The notes beneath the pieces were generated by a model, which saw only the letters and a list, made by a program, of their open reading frames with translations, searched no databases and was not told the DNA's origin. A DNA stretch of 64,000 nucleotides from Rhodospirillales bacterium (GTDB lineage Bacteria; Pseudomonadota; Alphaproteobacteria; Rhodospirillales; Defluviicoccaceae). The stretch is from the NCBI GenBank assembly GCA_007695045.1, contig REEP01000067.1, positions 1 through 64,000 on the forward strand, in the 5' to 3' direction. The stretch's first letter is position 1; each line of letters opens with the position of its first letter. Made by a program: the position numbers and the translations under genes. Below are positions 28,073 through 36,483 of this stretch, one piece after another.

Positions 28073-29404
28073 CTATCGCATCGCCGCGACCGACGCCGTC
28101 TTGTCGGAATAGAGGGCGATGCCGCGGATCAGGTCGATGGCCCGAAGCAGCTGATAGTCCTGACGAACGGACGGGGCGCCTGCCTCGCCGTCATCGGATC
28201 GACCCGGCGCCCCACCCTCGAATCCGGCGTCCTGTTCCGGACGGTCGAGCGCGCCGCGAAGGTTCTCTTCCCGGCTGTGCGCTGTTTGCGCCACGGTCTC
28301 GATGCGCGCCGGCTCCACCACGATGTCGGGCTCGATGCCCTTGGCCTGAATGGAGCGACCGCCCGGGGTGTAGTAGCGGGCGGTGGTGAGGCGAATGGCG
28401 CCATACCCGGTCAGCGGAATGACGGTTTGGACCGAAGCCTTGCCGAACGATTTGGTGCCGAGCACCAGAGCGCGGCCATGGTCCTGGAGCGCACCGGCCA
28501 CAATCTCCGATGCCGAAGCCGAGCCCGCATTGATCAGAACCACCATCGGCAGGCCGCTGGCGATCTCGCCGGCACGGGCATTGAACCGCTGGCTCTCCTC
28601 CGGACGGCGGCTCGATCCGGTGGACACGATCTCGCCGCGATCAAGAAAGGCGTCGGCAACCGCCACCGCCTGCGACAGCAAGCCGCCGGGATTATTGCGC
28701 AGATCAAGGACGATCCCGGCGAGGCCGCCGTTGCCGGCCTCCGATTGGAGATCCCGCATGGCACCCTTGAGCGCCTCTTCCGTCTGCTCGTTGAACGAAC
28801 TGATGCGGATGTAGCCGACCTGGCCTTCCAGGCGCGAACGCACCGAGGTGATCCGGATGGTATCGCGCACGATCGCGACATCGAACGGCTCCCGTCCGTC
28901 GCGGCGCACGGTCAGCACGATCTCGCTGCCGACACGGCCGCGCATCTTCTCCACCGCGTCGCCCAGCGTCATCCCCAGAACGGCTTCGCCGTCGAGGTGG
29001 GTTATCAGGTCCCCAGGTTCCAGACCGGCACGGTAAGCGGGTGTGTCGTCGATCGGGGACACCACCTTGACGAGCCCGTTCTCCATGGTCACCTCGATCC
29101 CGAGGCCCCCGAAAGCCCCCCGCGTCTGGACCTGCATCTCCCTGAAGCTATCCGCACTGAGATAGCCCGAGTGCGGATCGAGCGAGGACAACATCCCGCT
29201 GATCGCCGCCTCGATCAGTTCCTTGTCGCTGGTATCGTCGACATATCCGGCGCGCACGCGCTCGAACACGTCGCCAAACAGATTGAGCAGACGATAGGTG
29301 TCGCCGTCCGTTGCGGCATCGGCTGACTGCGCCTGCGCTTGAGGGGTTGCGGTGGCGATCAACAGCGCGGTCACCACCGCTACAAACATGTTGCGAGCCG
29401 TCAT
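28073..29404 (-). CDS. ctpA: carboxy-terminal processing peptidase (S41)
   Basis: An exported 443-residue Ser-Lys protease. Signal peptide 1-27, PDZ domain (about 95-165: FGGLGIEVTMENGLVKVVSP), and protease core with the catalytic Ser in NAGSASASEIVAGAL and Lys in GTKSFGKASVQ. The C-terminal region carries a low-complexity charged segment before LLRAIDLIRGIAL. It overlaps the envC-like gene by 4 bases. Processing of periplasmic or peptidoglycan-linked substrates is the family role. Confidence 0.95.
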   Translation of the reverse strand: MTARNMFVAVVTALLIATATPQAQAQSADAATDGDTYRLLNLFGDVFERVRAGYVDDTSDKELIEAAISGMLSSLDPHSGYLSADSFREMQVQTRGAFGGLGIEVTMENGLVKVVSPIDDTPAYRAGLEPGDLITHLDGEAVLGMTLGDAVEKMRGRVGSEIVLTVRRDGREPFDVAIVRDTIRITSVRSRLEGQVGYIRISSFNEQTEEALKGAMRDLQSEAGNGGLAGIVLDLRNNPGGLLSQAVAVADAFLDRGEIVSTGSSRRPEESQRFNARAGEIASGLPMVVLINAGSASASEIVAGALQDHGRALVLGTKSFGKASVQTVIPLTGYGAIRLTTARYYTPGGRSIQAKGIEPDIVVEPARIETVAQTAHSREENLRGALDRPEQDAGFEGGAPGRSDDGEAGAPSVRQDYQLLRAIDLIRGIALYSDKTASVAAMR

Positions 29405-30711
29405 CCACTTGCCTTTCGCTGTCCTGCCGTGAGCCACGGGAGGGGGTCGACCGGACGCCCCTGCTTCCGGAGTTCAAAGTAGAGAGATGGGGTTCCGCGG
29501 TCCGGATGTCCCATACGGCCTACGGTCTGGCCGGCCGCCACGCGATCTCCGATGGCGGCGTCAATGCTTTCCAGGCCGGCGAGCAAGCTATGATAGCCAT
29601 CGGGGTGCTCCAGGATCAAGAGCAGCCCGTAGCCACGAAAGGGACCGGCAAAAGCAACCAGACCGGCCTCCGGGGCCACGATCCCGGTCCCCGGCGTGGC
29701 TGCAAACGTAACGCCCCGGCTGGTGGTGACCGCGCCATCGCGCTCGCCGAAAGCGACGATCACGCGGCCGTCCGTGGGCAACACCGGGCCGGTGCCGGAC
29801 GGTGGTGCCGAGGCTCGGGCGTGATGTGGCGTGGTTGGCGACGGCGCCGGCCCGGGCGGAGCCGGTCTGGTTGAGGGGGCGCGGAAATAGGTCTTGGCCC
29901 AGGCGACATGCCGGGCGGATGCTTCGACCTCGCGGACCCGATCGGCCAGGGCCGCCGCATCGCTGCCCAGCGTCCGCACTTGGCCGGTGGACGCCGCCAG
30001 CGCTTCGGCGAGATCGGACCGGGCCGCCGCCGCCTCCCGGTTCAGGCGCGCGAGCCGTTCGAGTTCCCGGTCGAGGTCGGCCAGCGCCGCCTCGATAACC
30101 AAGCGGTGCGATCGGAGTGCGGCGCGACTGTCGACCACTTCCTGAAGATCGTCGCGCAAACCGGCCGACTGCTGCGCGATATCCGCCAACAGCGCGTTGG
30201 CCAGTATTCCCGCCCGGATCACGTCCAGCGGCCGGTCCGCCGCCAGTGGCAGGGCGCCCGGCGGCACCCGGGCGACCCGCTGCAAGGTCATCAGCAATCG
30301 GCCGGCGTCGTTGTGTCTGGCCGCCAATGCTGCGCTCAGACGCTCGACCCGGCTTTCGAGTTCATGGGCTTGCCGTTCCAGCGCCGCGACGGCCTCCTCT
30401 TTTGCCGCCACTTGCCGGGCTGCATCTTCCGATCCCGCGCGAAGGGCCTCCACATGGTCCACCAACCCGACCAGCCGGTCCGTCAGCGATCGTTCTTCTT
30501 CCCGCGCCAGATCGAGGGCGCGTTCGGTCGCTTGCAGTCGTGTACGGACCGTCTCGAGGTCCGCACCATCCTCGGCCGAGATCGCCGGCGCAGCCACAAG
30601 CAGGCCCGCCATGATCCCCAAGGCGAGCCCCGCCGCAGACCGAGTGCGCAAACCGCTCACGGCCGATCCCGCTCCGTCACGGCGCGGGAGGCGGGACGGT
30701 CGAGGTCGCAC
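29401..30711 (-). CDS. EnvC-like murein hydrolase activator
   Basis: A 436-residue exported protein: signal sequence (about 18-46), two long coiled coils (about 50-130 and 165-255), a Pro-rich linker and a C-terminal LytM (M23) domain. The catalytic His of the HLHFE motif is missing (reads SLYFELRKQGRPVDP), as in EnvC of E. coli, so it should activate amidases rather than cut peptidoglycan. Start GTG 30711 is the longest; GTG 30657 is an alternative closer to the signal peptide. Confidence 0.88.
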   Translation of the reverse strand: MRPRPSRLPRRDGAGSAVSGLRTRSAAGLALGIMAGLLVAAPAISAEDGADLETVRTRLQATERALDLAREEERSLTDRLVGLVDHVEALRAGSEDAARQVAAKEEAVAALERQAHELESRVERLSAALAARHNDAGRLLMTLQRVARVPPGALPLAADRPLDVIRAGILANALLADIAQQSAGLRDDLQEVVDSRAALRSHRLVIEAALADLDRELERLARLNREAAAARSDLAEALAASTGQVRTLGSDAAALADRVREVEASARHVAWAKTYFRAPSTRPAPPGPAPSPTTPHHARASAPPSGTGPVLPTDGRVIVAFGERDGAVTTSRGVTFAATPGTGIVAPEAGLVAFAGPFRGYGLLLILEHPDGYHSLLAGLESIDAAIGDRVAAGQTVGRMGHPDRGTPSLYFELRKQGRPVDPLPWLTAGQRKASG

Positions 30712-30732
30712 ACCCGTGGCGGGACAGCCGGC

Positions 30733-31479
30733 TCAGGCCTGGCCCTGCGCCGCCACCGCCGCGGCGGCCGCCTTGATGGTCTCCTCGTCGGCAAGGTACC
30801 GGTCACTCAGGATATTGAGGTCGCTGTCCAGTTCGTACACCCGCGGCATGCCGGTCGGAATGTTCAGTCCGACAATGTCGTCGTCCGAAATGCCGTTGAG
30901 GTGCTTGACCAAAGCGCGCAGGCTGTTGCCGTGGGCCGCGATCAGGACGGTTTTGCCCACCCGCAACTCCGGCACGATGATATTGGCCCAGTACGGCATC
31001 ACCCGTTCCAGCGTGATCGACAGCGATTCGGTCGACGGCAGGATCACGGGATCGAGGTGCGCATACCGGCGGTGAAACCGCGGATGGGTCGGATCGTTGA
31101 TGTCCAGCGGCGGCGGCGGCGTGGCGTAGCTGCGGCGCCAGATCTTGACCTGCTCCTCGCCGTACTTGCGCGCCGTCTCGGACTTGTTCAGCCCCTGCAG
31201 CCCGCCGTAATGCCGCTCGTTCAACTGCCAGGCGCGGATCACCGGCACCCACATCTGGTCCATCTCGTCGAGCGCGATCCACAGCGTGCGAATCGCCCGC
31301 TTCAGGACCGAGGTAAAGGCAATATCGACCTGAAACCCTTCCTCGGCCATCTGACGGCCGCCGCGACGGGCTTCCTCGATGCCTTTCTCGGACAGGTCAA
31401 CATCGATCCAGCCGGTGAACCGGTTCGCCAAGTTCCATTCGCTCTCGCCATGGCGGACCAGTATGAGCGTCGATTTCAT
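30733..31479 (-). CDS. gpmA: 2,3-bisphosphoglycerate-dependent phosphoglycerate mutase
   Basis: Interconverts 3- and 2-phosphoglycerate. The 248 residues carry the phosphohistidine motif [12 protein letters not shown] at the N-terminus, [30 protein letters not shown] and the second His in [15 protein letters not shown]. It is first of a run with envC, ctpA, yibQ and rppH; gap to envC is 21 bases. Start ATG 31479. Confidence 0.97.
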   Translation of the reverse strand: MKSTLILVRHGESEWNLANRFTGWIDVDLSEKGIEEARRGGRQMAEEGFQVDIAFTSVLKRAIRTLWIALDEMDQMWVPVIRAWQLNERHYGGLQGLNKSETARKYGEEQVKIWRRSYATPPPPLDINDPTHPRFHRRYAHLDPVILPSTESLSITLERVMPYWANIIVPELRVGKTVLIAAHGNSLRALVKHLNGISDDDIVGLNIPTGMPRVYELDSDLNILSDRYLADEETIKAAAAAVAAQGQA

Positions 31480-31744
31480 CAGTCTCTCCCCTAACTGCAC
31501 GCACCTGCGCAGGCCCCGTTGGCAGCACCCCGGCCGGCGCCTCTGCCGACGAAGTCTAGACGCTTCAGGCCGCCCCGGCAAATTCCAAGCGCAGCGGCTG
31601 TCGCTAACGCGGAATCATGACCGGGGTAGGTAACACGCGATCTGTCCGGTTTAGAGCAAAGCCCTGGAGGAGGGCTTCGTGGAGACGGGCGGAGGTGTTG
31701 GAAGGAATGCGGCACGCTGGACATAGGTAGCGGCAGCCGCGACG

Positions 31745-31761
31745 GTAATACAAGGTAGTAC
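31745..31761. promoter_or_regulatory. candidate RHH-antitoxin operator
   Basis: Two copies GTAATAC (31745-31751) and GTAGTAC (31755-31761), each a short palindrome, lie 10 bases apart centre to centre, 23 bases before the antitoxin start. One helical turn between sites is typical of ribbon-helix-helix repressors. Confidence 0.45.
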
Positions 31762-31784
31762 TTTTCCATAACATGGAAAACCCG

Positions 31785-32056
31785 ATGGCGACGTCGGTCA
31801 AACTCGACGCCGACCTGAAGAGCCGGCTCGACCGGCTGGCAGAAACGCGGTGGCGGTCGGCCCACTGGATAATGCATGAGGCGATTCGCCAGTATGTCGA
31901 GCGCGAGGAAGCGCGGGAGAATTTCCGGCAGAAAGCCCTCCGGTCATGGCAGAAGTACCGAGAAACCGGCCTGCACCTGCCCCTGGAGAAACCGCAGCGT
32001 GGCTGAACACCTGGGGCACCGAAGATGAGACCGCAGTGCCCGGTTGCCGTACGTAA
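31785..32056 (+). pseudogene. frameshifted CopG/RHH-family antitoxin
   Basis: MATSVKLDADLKSRLDRLAE and RSAHWIMHEAIRQYVEREEA form an intact ribbon-helix-helix N-terminus like the antitoxins paired with RelE/ParE toxins. After HLPLE the frame breaks. One base further on the normal C-terminus continues as ETAAWLNTWGTEDETA to a stop at 32056, so one G was lost near 31986 and the current frame ends early at 32006. An in-frame ATG at 31773 adds four residues. No toxin gene follows. Confidence 0.8.
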
Positions 32057-32105
32057 TCATCCCAAGGTCTCCGTTGAACCAATAAGGCTTAGATGCCGCG
32101 TCAAA

Positions 32106-32143
32106 GGGGTTCCCTTTTGCGCGGATATGGACGGCTTTCTAAG
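32106..32143 (+). mobile_element. 38-bp Tn3-family-like terminal inverted repeat
   Basis: A 38-base segment that begins GGGGTTCCC and ends CTTTCTAAG, the length and end bases typical of Tn3-family termini (GGGG...TAAG). The GGGG end is on the left, so the element would extend to the right, where a tnpR-like resolvase remnant begins 56 bases on. A matching opposite copy was not found by eye. Confidence 0.6.
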
Positions 32144-32198
32144 GCCTTGATCCGCAGGGCTCTGGAAAGCGGCAAAAGGGGCGGGCAAAATCGCGGGC

Positions 32199-32512
32199 AT
32201 GCAAATCGGCGATGCCCGCGCCTCCACGGATGAACAATCCCTCGACCTGCAACGCGCCGCGCTCGAAGCGGCCGGGTGCACGGTGGTCTATGAGGATCGG
32301 TGGGTTGCGGGGCCGCCGTGGCGCGTCAGGGCCTCTCTGATGCGCTCTCGCGCCTCGGGGCGGGAATGTGTGTGCTGGTCGTGTGGAAGCTCGACCGTCT
32401 GGGGCGCTCCGTGGCCCAGCTGATCCACCTGATCGACGGGATCGGCAGGGCCGGGGTTGCGGCGCTGCTGGGGGTGGATGTGGCAACGCTACGGCGGGCC
32501 TTAAGCCGATAG
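32199..32512 (+). pseudogene. broken Tn3-type resolvase (serine recombinase)
   Basis: The first frame reads MQIGDARASTDEQSLDLQRA to YEDR, the resolvase N-terminus with catalytic Ser in ARAST, although the usual Tyr of GYARVS is Asp. The frame then shifts by one; the other frame gives SDALSRLGAGMCVLVVWKLDRLGRSVAQLI. After HLIDGIGRAG it jumps directly to a helix-turn-helix end, VAALLGVDVATLRRAL, so about 60-70 residues of the core are deleted. It is non-functional. Confidence 0.85.
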
Positions 32513-32664
32513 TATTGGAGATTGACCTTATGTCAATTTGATGCGTAGAACTATGCAGCACCATCAATAACACAGGACTTTAACCCAGATATGGATAATA
32601 TTTATATTTACAGCGTGACAATAGACGCCGCGACAGGGGGCTTATCGGTATAATACGCGTTGCT

Positions 32665-33113
32665 GTGCAAACATATATCGCGGCACACGTCCGTGAAAAA
32701 AGGCTCAGAAAATCAATCGCTTTATCGTTTTATGGAGAAATAAATGCCATTATTAAATTAGTTCGCAAGAGGAGATATATAGAGGTGCCAGAACCGTTAG
32801 TTGAAATCCCGCCTCATTTATTATTTATAGATCACTTTTACTTCAATGAGAGAGAGTATTTCCAGTTTATGGGAAAAATGTCGATAAGGTTGGCGTTCTC
32901 GCGCCACCGCTCCCAGAGCTTAGTATCGAGTTCTATACACTCGCAAATGGTATTTTAGAAGATATGGATAACTTACCACAACCAGAAAATCAGTCGCGCA
33001 TGAAAGGCGGCACAAAATTAGAAGCTTATAGATGTCTGCTTAACTTATTCAAAAATGCCATGGATATCGGCAACAGAATTCTCATAGAAATAGATAGAAA
33101 GTACAGATATTAA
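32665..33113 (+). pseudogene. AT-rich hypothetical gene with a frameshift
   Basis: Strongly AT-rich against its surroundings, so recently acquired. Frame 1 reads REKRLRKSIALSFYGEINAI and HFYFNEREYFQFMGK. A missing A in the A-run near 32875-32879 shifts it, and frame 2 continues NVDKVGVLAPPLPELSIEFY and LLNLFKNAMDIGNRILIEID to a TAA at 33111. It resembles small hypothetical proteins that normally start with a membrane helix; that start is absent or degraded upstream. Nothing is recognised in 32513-32664. Confidence 0.65.
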
Positions 33114-33123
33114 GGAAACTTTA

Positions 33124-33408
33124 TCATAAAAAATCTGGCCATCTCTGTGCAGCATGCCGCACGCGCAATATTTCCACTCGCTCCCTGATACGATAGACAA
33201 CGATGTATGGCGTATCCGAAACCACCAGCTCGCGGGTGTCTTCTACGCTCCCGACACGGCCAATCTGAGGATAGAACGCCAAGCCGGAAACCTGCTCGAC
33301 AATGCGGCGTATGGTTCTCTCTGCTGCGTGCGGATCATCTTGGGCGATGTATTCGCCGATGTCCTCAAGGTTGTGGCGGGCGCGTTGCGTCCAGACGATC
33401 TCATCCAT
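33124..33408 (-). CDS. ParE/RelE-family toxin
   Basis: 94 residues with the ParE fold pattern: WTQRARHNLEDIGEYIAQDDP, FYPQIGRVGSVEDTRELVV, YIVVYRIRERVEILRVRH. ParE relatives poison gyrase, RelE relatives cleave mRNA; the VEILRVRHAAQRWP end fits ParE better. It overlaps the upstream antitoxin by 8 bases. It appears intact, unlike neighbouring toxin-antitoxin remnants. Confidence 0.85.
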   Translation of the reverse strand: MDEIVWTQRARHNLEDIGEYIAQDDPHAAERTIRRIVEQVSGLAFYPQIGRVGSVEDTRELVVSDTPYIVVYRIRERVEILRVRHAAQRWPDFL

Positions 33409-33583
33409 GCTGGACGTATTTGCGGACGGTCTCTTTCAACTCCGCCGGTGTTGCAAAATCTCCGGCGTCGGCCTCTTTGATGGCTTGCCGCGTTTGCTCG
33501 TCGTGCCATGCCTGCACATCGGCACTCGCTGCCATGGCAACGGGCCGGGTCGCCTGCTCAAGCGTGAGTGATCGCTCTTTCAT
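33401..33583 (-). CDS. antitoxin of the ParDE-like pair
   Basis: A 60-residue small acidic-tailed protein directly upstream of and overlapping the toxin. The C-terminus (GDFATPAELKETVRKY) has the toxin-wrapping character of ParD/RelB-type antitoxins; the N-terminus is short. AAGGATGG lies upstream of the ATG. Antitoxin function is inferred mainly from context. Confidence 0.65.
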   Translation of the reverse strand: MKERSLTLEQATRPVAMAASADVQAWHDEQTRQAIKEADAGDFATPAELKETVRKYVQHG

Positions 33584-33931
33584 CGGTGAACCATCCTTCT
33601 TTCTTGAAGCGTAACATAATCCGGGATCAGGGTGTAAAACAATAGCTTGACCCTGTCGGGTGTGAGTCCAGGGTTTCCCTGTTCTGCGTGCTTTCCGGAG
33701 CTATCCCTCGCGCTTCCCGTAGATGGTTGTGGGGGTTCTGGCTGCAAGGCTCGCGTAGCCACCGCCGGAGTCGGCTTGGCCTCGCGGGCAGGTTCTCGGA
33801 AGCCGTCGGGAAGTGAGAGCGAGGGCACGGCCCGGAAGTTGGCGGAACCTGCCAGCCGGCTTTCTGGTGAGTGCCGAGCGGAGCGAGGGGACTGTGCGAG
33901 CGCGGGCGGCGAAACAACAGGCGCGGCACGG
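33584..33931. other. gene-free interval in accessory patch
   Basis: About 350 bases. Open frames on both strands show no coding character. An inverted repeat CAGGGT/ACCCTG (33628-33633, 33650-33655) is present. No transposon end was recognised. Confidence 0.4.
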
Positions 33932-34181
33932 GCTTTGGAACGATGCCGCAGGTTCCTCGCGGATCAAAGCCCCGAGGCGGGCCGGGCAGGCGATCTTGCG
34001 CCAGTTCCGGTTGCTGCAAGACGCCCCGGCGTTGGCCCGCCCTTGGACAGAGGAATCCGAGTTGCGCGCGTTGATCATCGGCTTCGGCGTCGCCGGCTAT
34101 GTGGCGCGTTACCGCCATGCGCCGAATGAAGATGCCGTCTATGTACCGGCGTTCAGGCACCAGAGACAGGCGGGATACTGA
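33932..34181 (+). pseudogene. frameshifted ParE/RelE-type toxin remnant
   Basis: One frame gives ALERCRRFLADQSPEAGRA, matching the N-terminal helix of ParE-like toxins. The neighbouring frame continues GQAILRQFRLLQDAPAL and ELRALIIGFGVAGYVARYRH, then AVYVPAFRHQRQAGY, the canonical C-terminus. One extra base in the G/C-rich run near 33975-33985 separates them. No antitoxin precedes it. Confidence 0.65.
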
Positions 34182-34249
34182 GCGCCGAGCGTGCCCGATT
34201 GTGGATCATGGGCGCAGTGTCATCCCGTGACATTGCGCGCCCTCGCCGG

Positions 34250-35104
34250 TCACCTCTCCGGTGCCAGGAATGGGCGATCGTGCGTGAGGGACGGGATGCG
34301 CCGCCGCGCGTCCGCCACCAACTGCGGATCGATCGCGGCCACGATCAAACCGGGCCCCTCCCCGCCGTCGGCCAGGACGGTGCCCCACGGGTCCACGATC
34401 AGGCTGTGGCCATAGGTCTCCCGGCCCTCCGCATGCACCCCGCACTGCGCCGGCGCCACCACGTAACATCCCGTTTCGATGGCGCGGGCGCGCAGCAGAA
34501 CATGCCAGTGGGCCTGCCCGGTGATGCGGGTGAACGCCGCCGGAACAACCAGGACCTCGGCACCGGCCTTGGCGAGAGACCGGTAAAGCGCGGGAAAGCG
34601 AAGATCGTAACAGACGCTGAGGCCCAGCCGGGCCCACGGCGTGTCGGCAACGACGGCGCGATCGCCGGGCACGACCGTGGCCGATTCCCGGTACACTTGG
34701 TCCGCGTTCAGATCGACATCGAACAGGTGGATCTTGTCGTAACGGGCGACGACATCGCCGCGGTCATCCACGAGCAGGCAGCGGTTGACGATCTTGTCGG
34801 CCACCCCCGCCCCCGCCCCCGCCCCCGTCGGCCGGACGGCGAGGGAGCCGATCAGGATCCAGGCGCCGGTTTCCCGCGCCAGTTCTCGCAGCACCGCCAG
34901 GGCCGGATGCTCGGATTCCGGCCGGGCCTTCTCCCGAACCCGTGCCGGCACCGGCTCCAGCATCGCCGCGTTCTCCGGTAACAAGATCAACGCCGCACCC
35001 GCGGCCCGGGCCGCTCGCACCCGATCGGCCAGCACCGGCAGATTGGTCTCGATGTCCCGTGCCGCCGTCAGTTGGACGCAGGCGACGGTGAACGGGCCGG
35101 CCAT
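34250..35104 (-). CDS. carbon-nitrogen hydrolase (nitrilase superfamily, Nit2/omega-amidase-like)
   Basis: A 284-residue amidase with the Glu-Lys-Cys triad: Glu in ILLPENAAML, Lys in RYDKIHLFDVD, Cys in GLSVCYDLRFPALYR. The sequence around the triad fits the Nit1/Nit2 group, which hydrolyses alpha-ketoglutaramate or deaminated glutathione. A GAGAGAG stretch is encoded by repeated GGGGGC units. The gene lies 9 bases after grxC on the same strand, consistent with a glutathione-related role. Confidence 0.9.
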   Translation of the reverse strand: MAGPFTVACVQLTAARDIETNLPVLADRVRAARAAGAALILLPENAAMLEPVPARVREKARPESEHPALAVLRELARETGAWILIGSLAVRPTGAGAGAGVADKIVNRCLLVDDRGDVVARYDKIHLFDVDLNADQVYRESATVVPGDRAVVADTPWARLGLSVCYDLRFPALYRSLAKAGAEVLVVPAAFTRITGQAHWHVLLRARAIETGCYVVAPAQCGVHAEGRETYGHSLIVDPWGTVLADGGEGPGLIVAAIDPQLVADARRRIPSLTHDRPFLAPER

Positions 35105-35113
35105 CGATCCGGT

Positions 35114-35377
35114 TCACTCTTGCGGACCGAGGAGCGGATCAAGACCTCCGGCGCGGTCAAGAGCGGTAAGATCGTCACAACCACCGATATGGCGGCCGTC
35201 GATGAAGACCTGTGGCACCGTGTTGCGGCCGCCGGCGCGCTCGCGCATCTCCGACCGTTTGGCCGGCTCCATCATCACGTCGATCTCGGTGAAGCTGACG
35301 CCTTTCGACTCCAGCAAGGACTTGGCACGATGGCAAAAGGGGCAAAAGGGCGTGGTATAGACTTCGATGTTGGCCAT
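35114..35377 (-). CDS. grxC: glutaredoxin 3
   Basis: A glutathione-dependent disulfide reductase of 87 residues. Active site TTPFCPFCHRAKSLL (CPFC instead of the usual CPYC), cis-Pro segment TVPQVFIDG and the glutathione-binding HIGGCDDL are present. Cotranscribed with the nitrilase-family gene downstream. Confidence 0.95.
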   Translation of the reverse strand: MANIEVYTTPFCPFCHRAKSLLESKGVSFTEIDVMMEPAKRSEMRERAGGRNTVPQVFIDGRHIGGCDDLTALDRAGGLDPLLGPQE

Positions 35378-35648
35378 CGTGTCGGGTCCTCCAGCACATA
35401 CCGGTGATCATCGATCAGATTGCCCGGCCGCTTGTCTTCGGGCAACCAAAGGTGACGTCCCGTCGCCAAAGCTAGTTGTCCAAGGCGCGGACCGCCACCC
35501 CTCCGCGTGATCGCCGGAGCCGAAGCGGCATCGTGGCGGCGGCCCTGTCACAACCATCGTGCGGCTCAGGAAGACGCTTGCACAACCCTTGACTGCAGCC
35601 CATGGGGTAGGCATATGCTCCTAGGTGGTTTGGGACAGGGATTGCGCG
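35378..35648. other. intergenic region upstream of grxC with hairpin
   Basis: No gene is supported. A 7-bp inverted repeat TTGCCCG (35420-35426) / CGGGCAA (35440-35446) is present. The region is a divergent promoter zone for grxC and the terminase-like gene. Confidence 0.4.
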
Positions 35649-36053
35649 ATGGCCAAGCTCGGCGCACGTCAGGAGCGGTTCTGCCGACAGTTCGTCGAGT
35701 GCGCCAACGCGGCGGCGGCGGCCCGCGCGGCCGGCTATTCGGACCGGTCGTCACGTCTGGCGGGCTATCGTTTGCTGCGCATGCCCCGGGTGGCCGAGCG
35801 TATCGCCCAATTGCAGCAGGAGACGGCCCGCAGCCACTGCCGGGACCTGGATGTCCTGCTCGGCAAGCTGGAGGCCGTGTTTCGCCAGTCGTGTGAGGAC
35901 CACCAGTTTCACGTGGCCATCCGGGCGGTGGAACTGCAAGCCAAGCTGGCCGGAATGGCGCCGCCACGGACCCCGCCGGCCCTCCGCTCCCCCCTTCCCA
36001 GGCCCAGCAACGACAACGACAGCAACCACAATGCCAGCAACCACCAAGATTGA
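35649..36053 (+). CDS. terminase small subunit-like protein, isolated
   Basis: 134 residues. The N-terminal half has the phage TerS helix-turn-helix pattern: KLGARQERFCRQFVECANAA, AARAAGYS, GYRLLRMPRVAERIAQL. The C-terminal tail is Asn/Asp/His-rich low complexity. No large subunit or other phage gene adjoins; the nearest TerL is about 7 kb away on the other strand with its own small-subunit gene. It may be a phage remnant or a reused DNA-binding protein. ATG 35649; ATG 35625 in frame is less likely. Confidence 0.7.
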   Translation: MAKLGARQERFCRQFVECANAAAAARAAGYSDRSSRLAGYRLLRMPRVAERIAQLQQETARSHCRDLDVLLGKLEAVFRQSCEDHQFHVAIRAVELQAKLAGMAPPRTPPALRSPLPRPSNDNDSNHNASNHQD

Positions 36054-36090
36054 TCCCGGATTTCCCGCAAACCGACGGAGGCTCTGCACC

Positions 36091-36342
36091 ATGAAGATCA
36101 CCATCGACCGCAACGACACCGGCGGTTGCCGCCCGGAAGAAGCCGACCTCTATCTGGACCCGGACGGAGACCTCAACATCGTCCTGGCCGCCACCCACTT
36201 GAGCGGTCTCAAGGAGGAGGATCTCGTCGTCTGCTGCCTGGCCGGCGACGCCGCCTGGATTCGCGGGCGCGCCGATGCCGACATGCTGGCCGGCATGACC
36301 CGGCTCGGCACGGGCGACCGCATCACCATCCAGGTGGAATAG
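36091..36342 (+). CDS. small acidic hypothetical protein
   Basis: 83 residues, unrecognised: MKITIDRNDTGGCRPEEADL then LNIVLAATHLSGLKEEDLVV. Ribosome-site GGAG lies 10 bases before ATG 36091. It follows the TerS-like gene by 37 bases on the same strand and may be cotranscribed. No membrane segment or signal is seen. Confidence 0.55.
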   Translation: MKITIDRNDTGGCRPEEADLYLDPDGDLNIVLAATHLSGLKEEDLVVCCLAGDAAWIRGRADADMLAGMTRLGTGDRITIQVE

Positions 36343-36483
36343 CGGCCGCGCCACACCGCGGCCCGGCAAGCCGGCTGTGAACGCGCCGCCGGATGGCGGT
36401 GGTTCCCCAGCACCGGCTTTGCTAATCTCGCTTCCCTCAAGCAAACCGCGGCGCACCGCGACAGGGGAAGGGGATCAGCACGC

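Noticed and set aside
31659-31677. Hairpin AAGCCCT-GGAGG-AGGGCTT upstream of the RHH antitoxin
   Set aside because: No T-run on either side and not near a gene end, so not called a terminator; role unclear.
35420-35446. 7-bp inverted repeat as grxC terminator or attenuator
   Set aside because: It is upstream of grxC, has an 11-base loop or more and no T-run; noted only as a hairpin.
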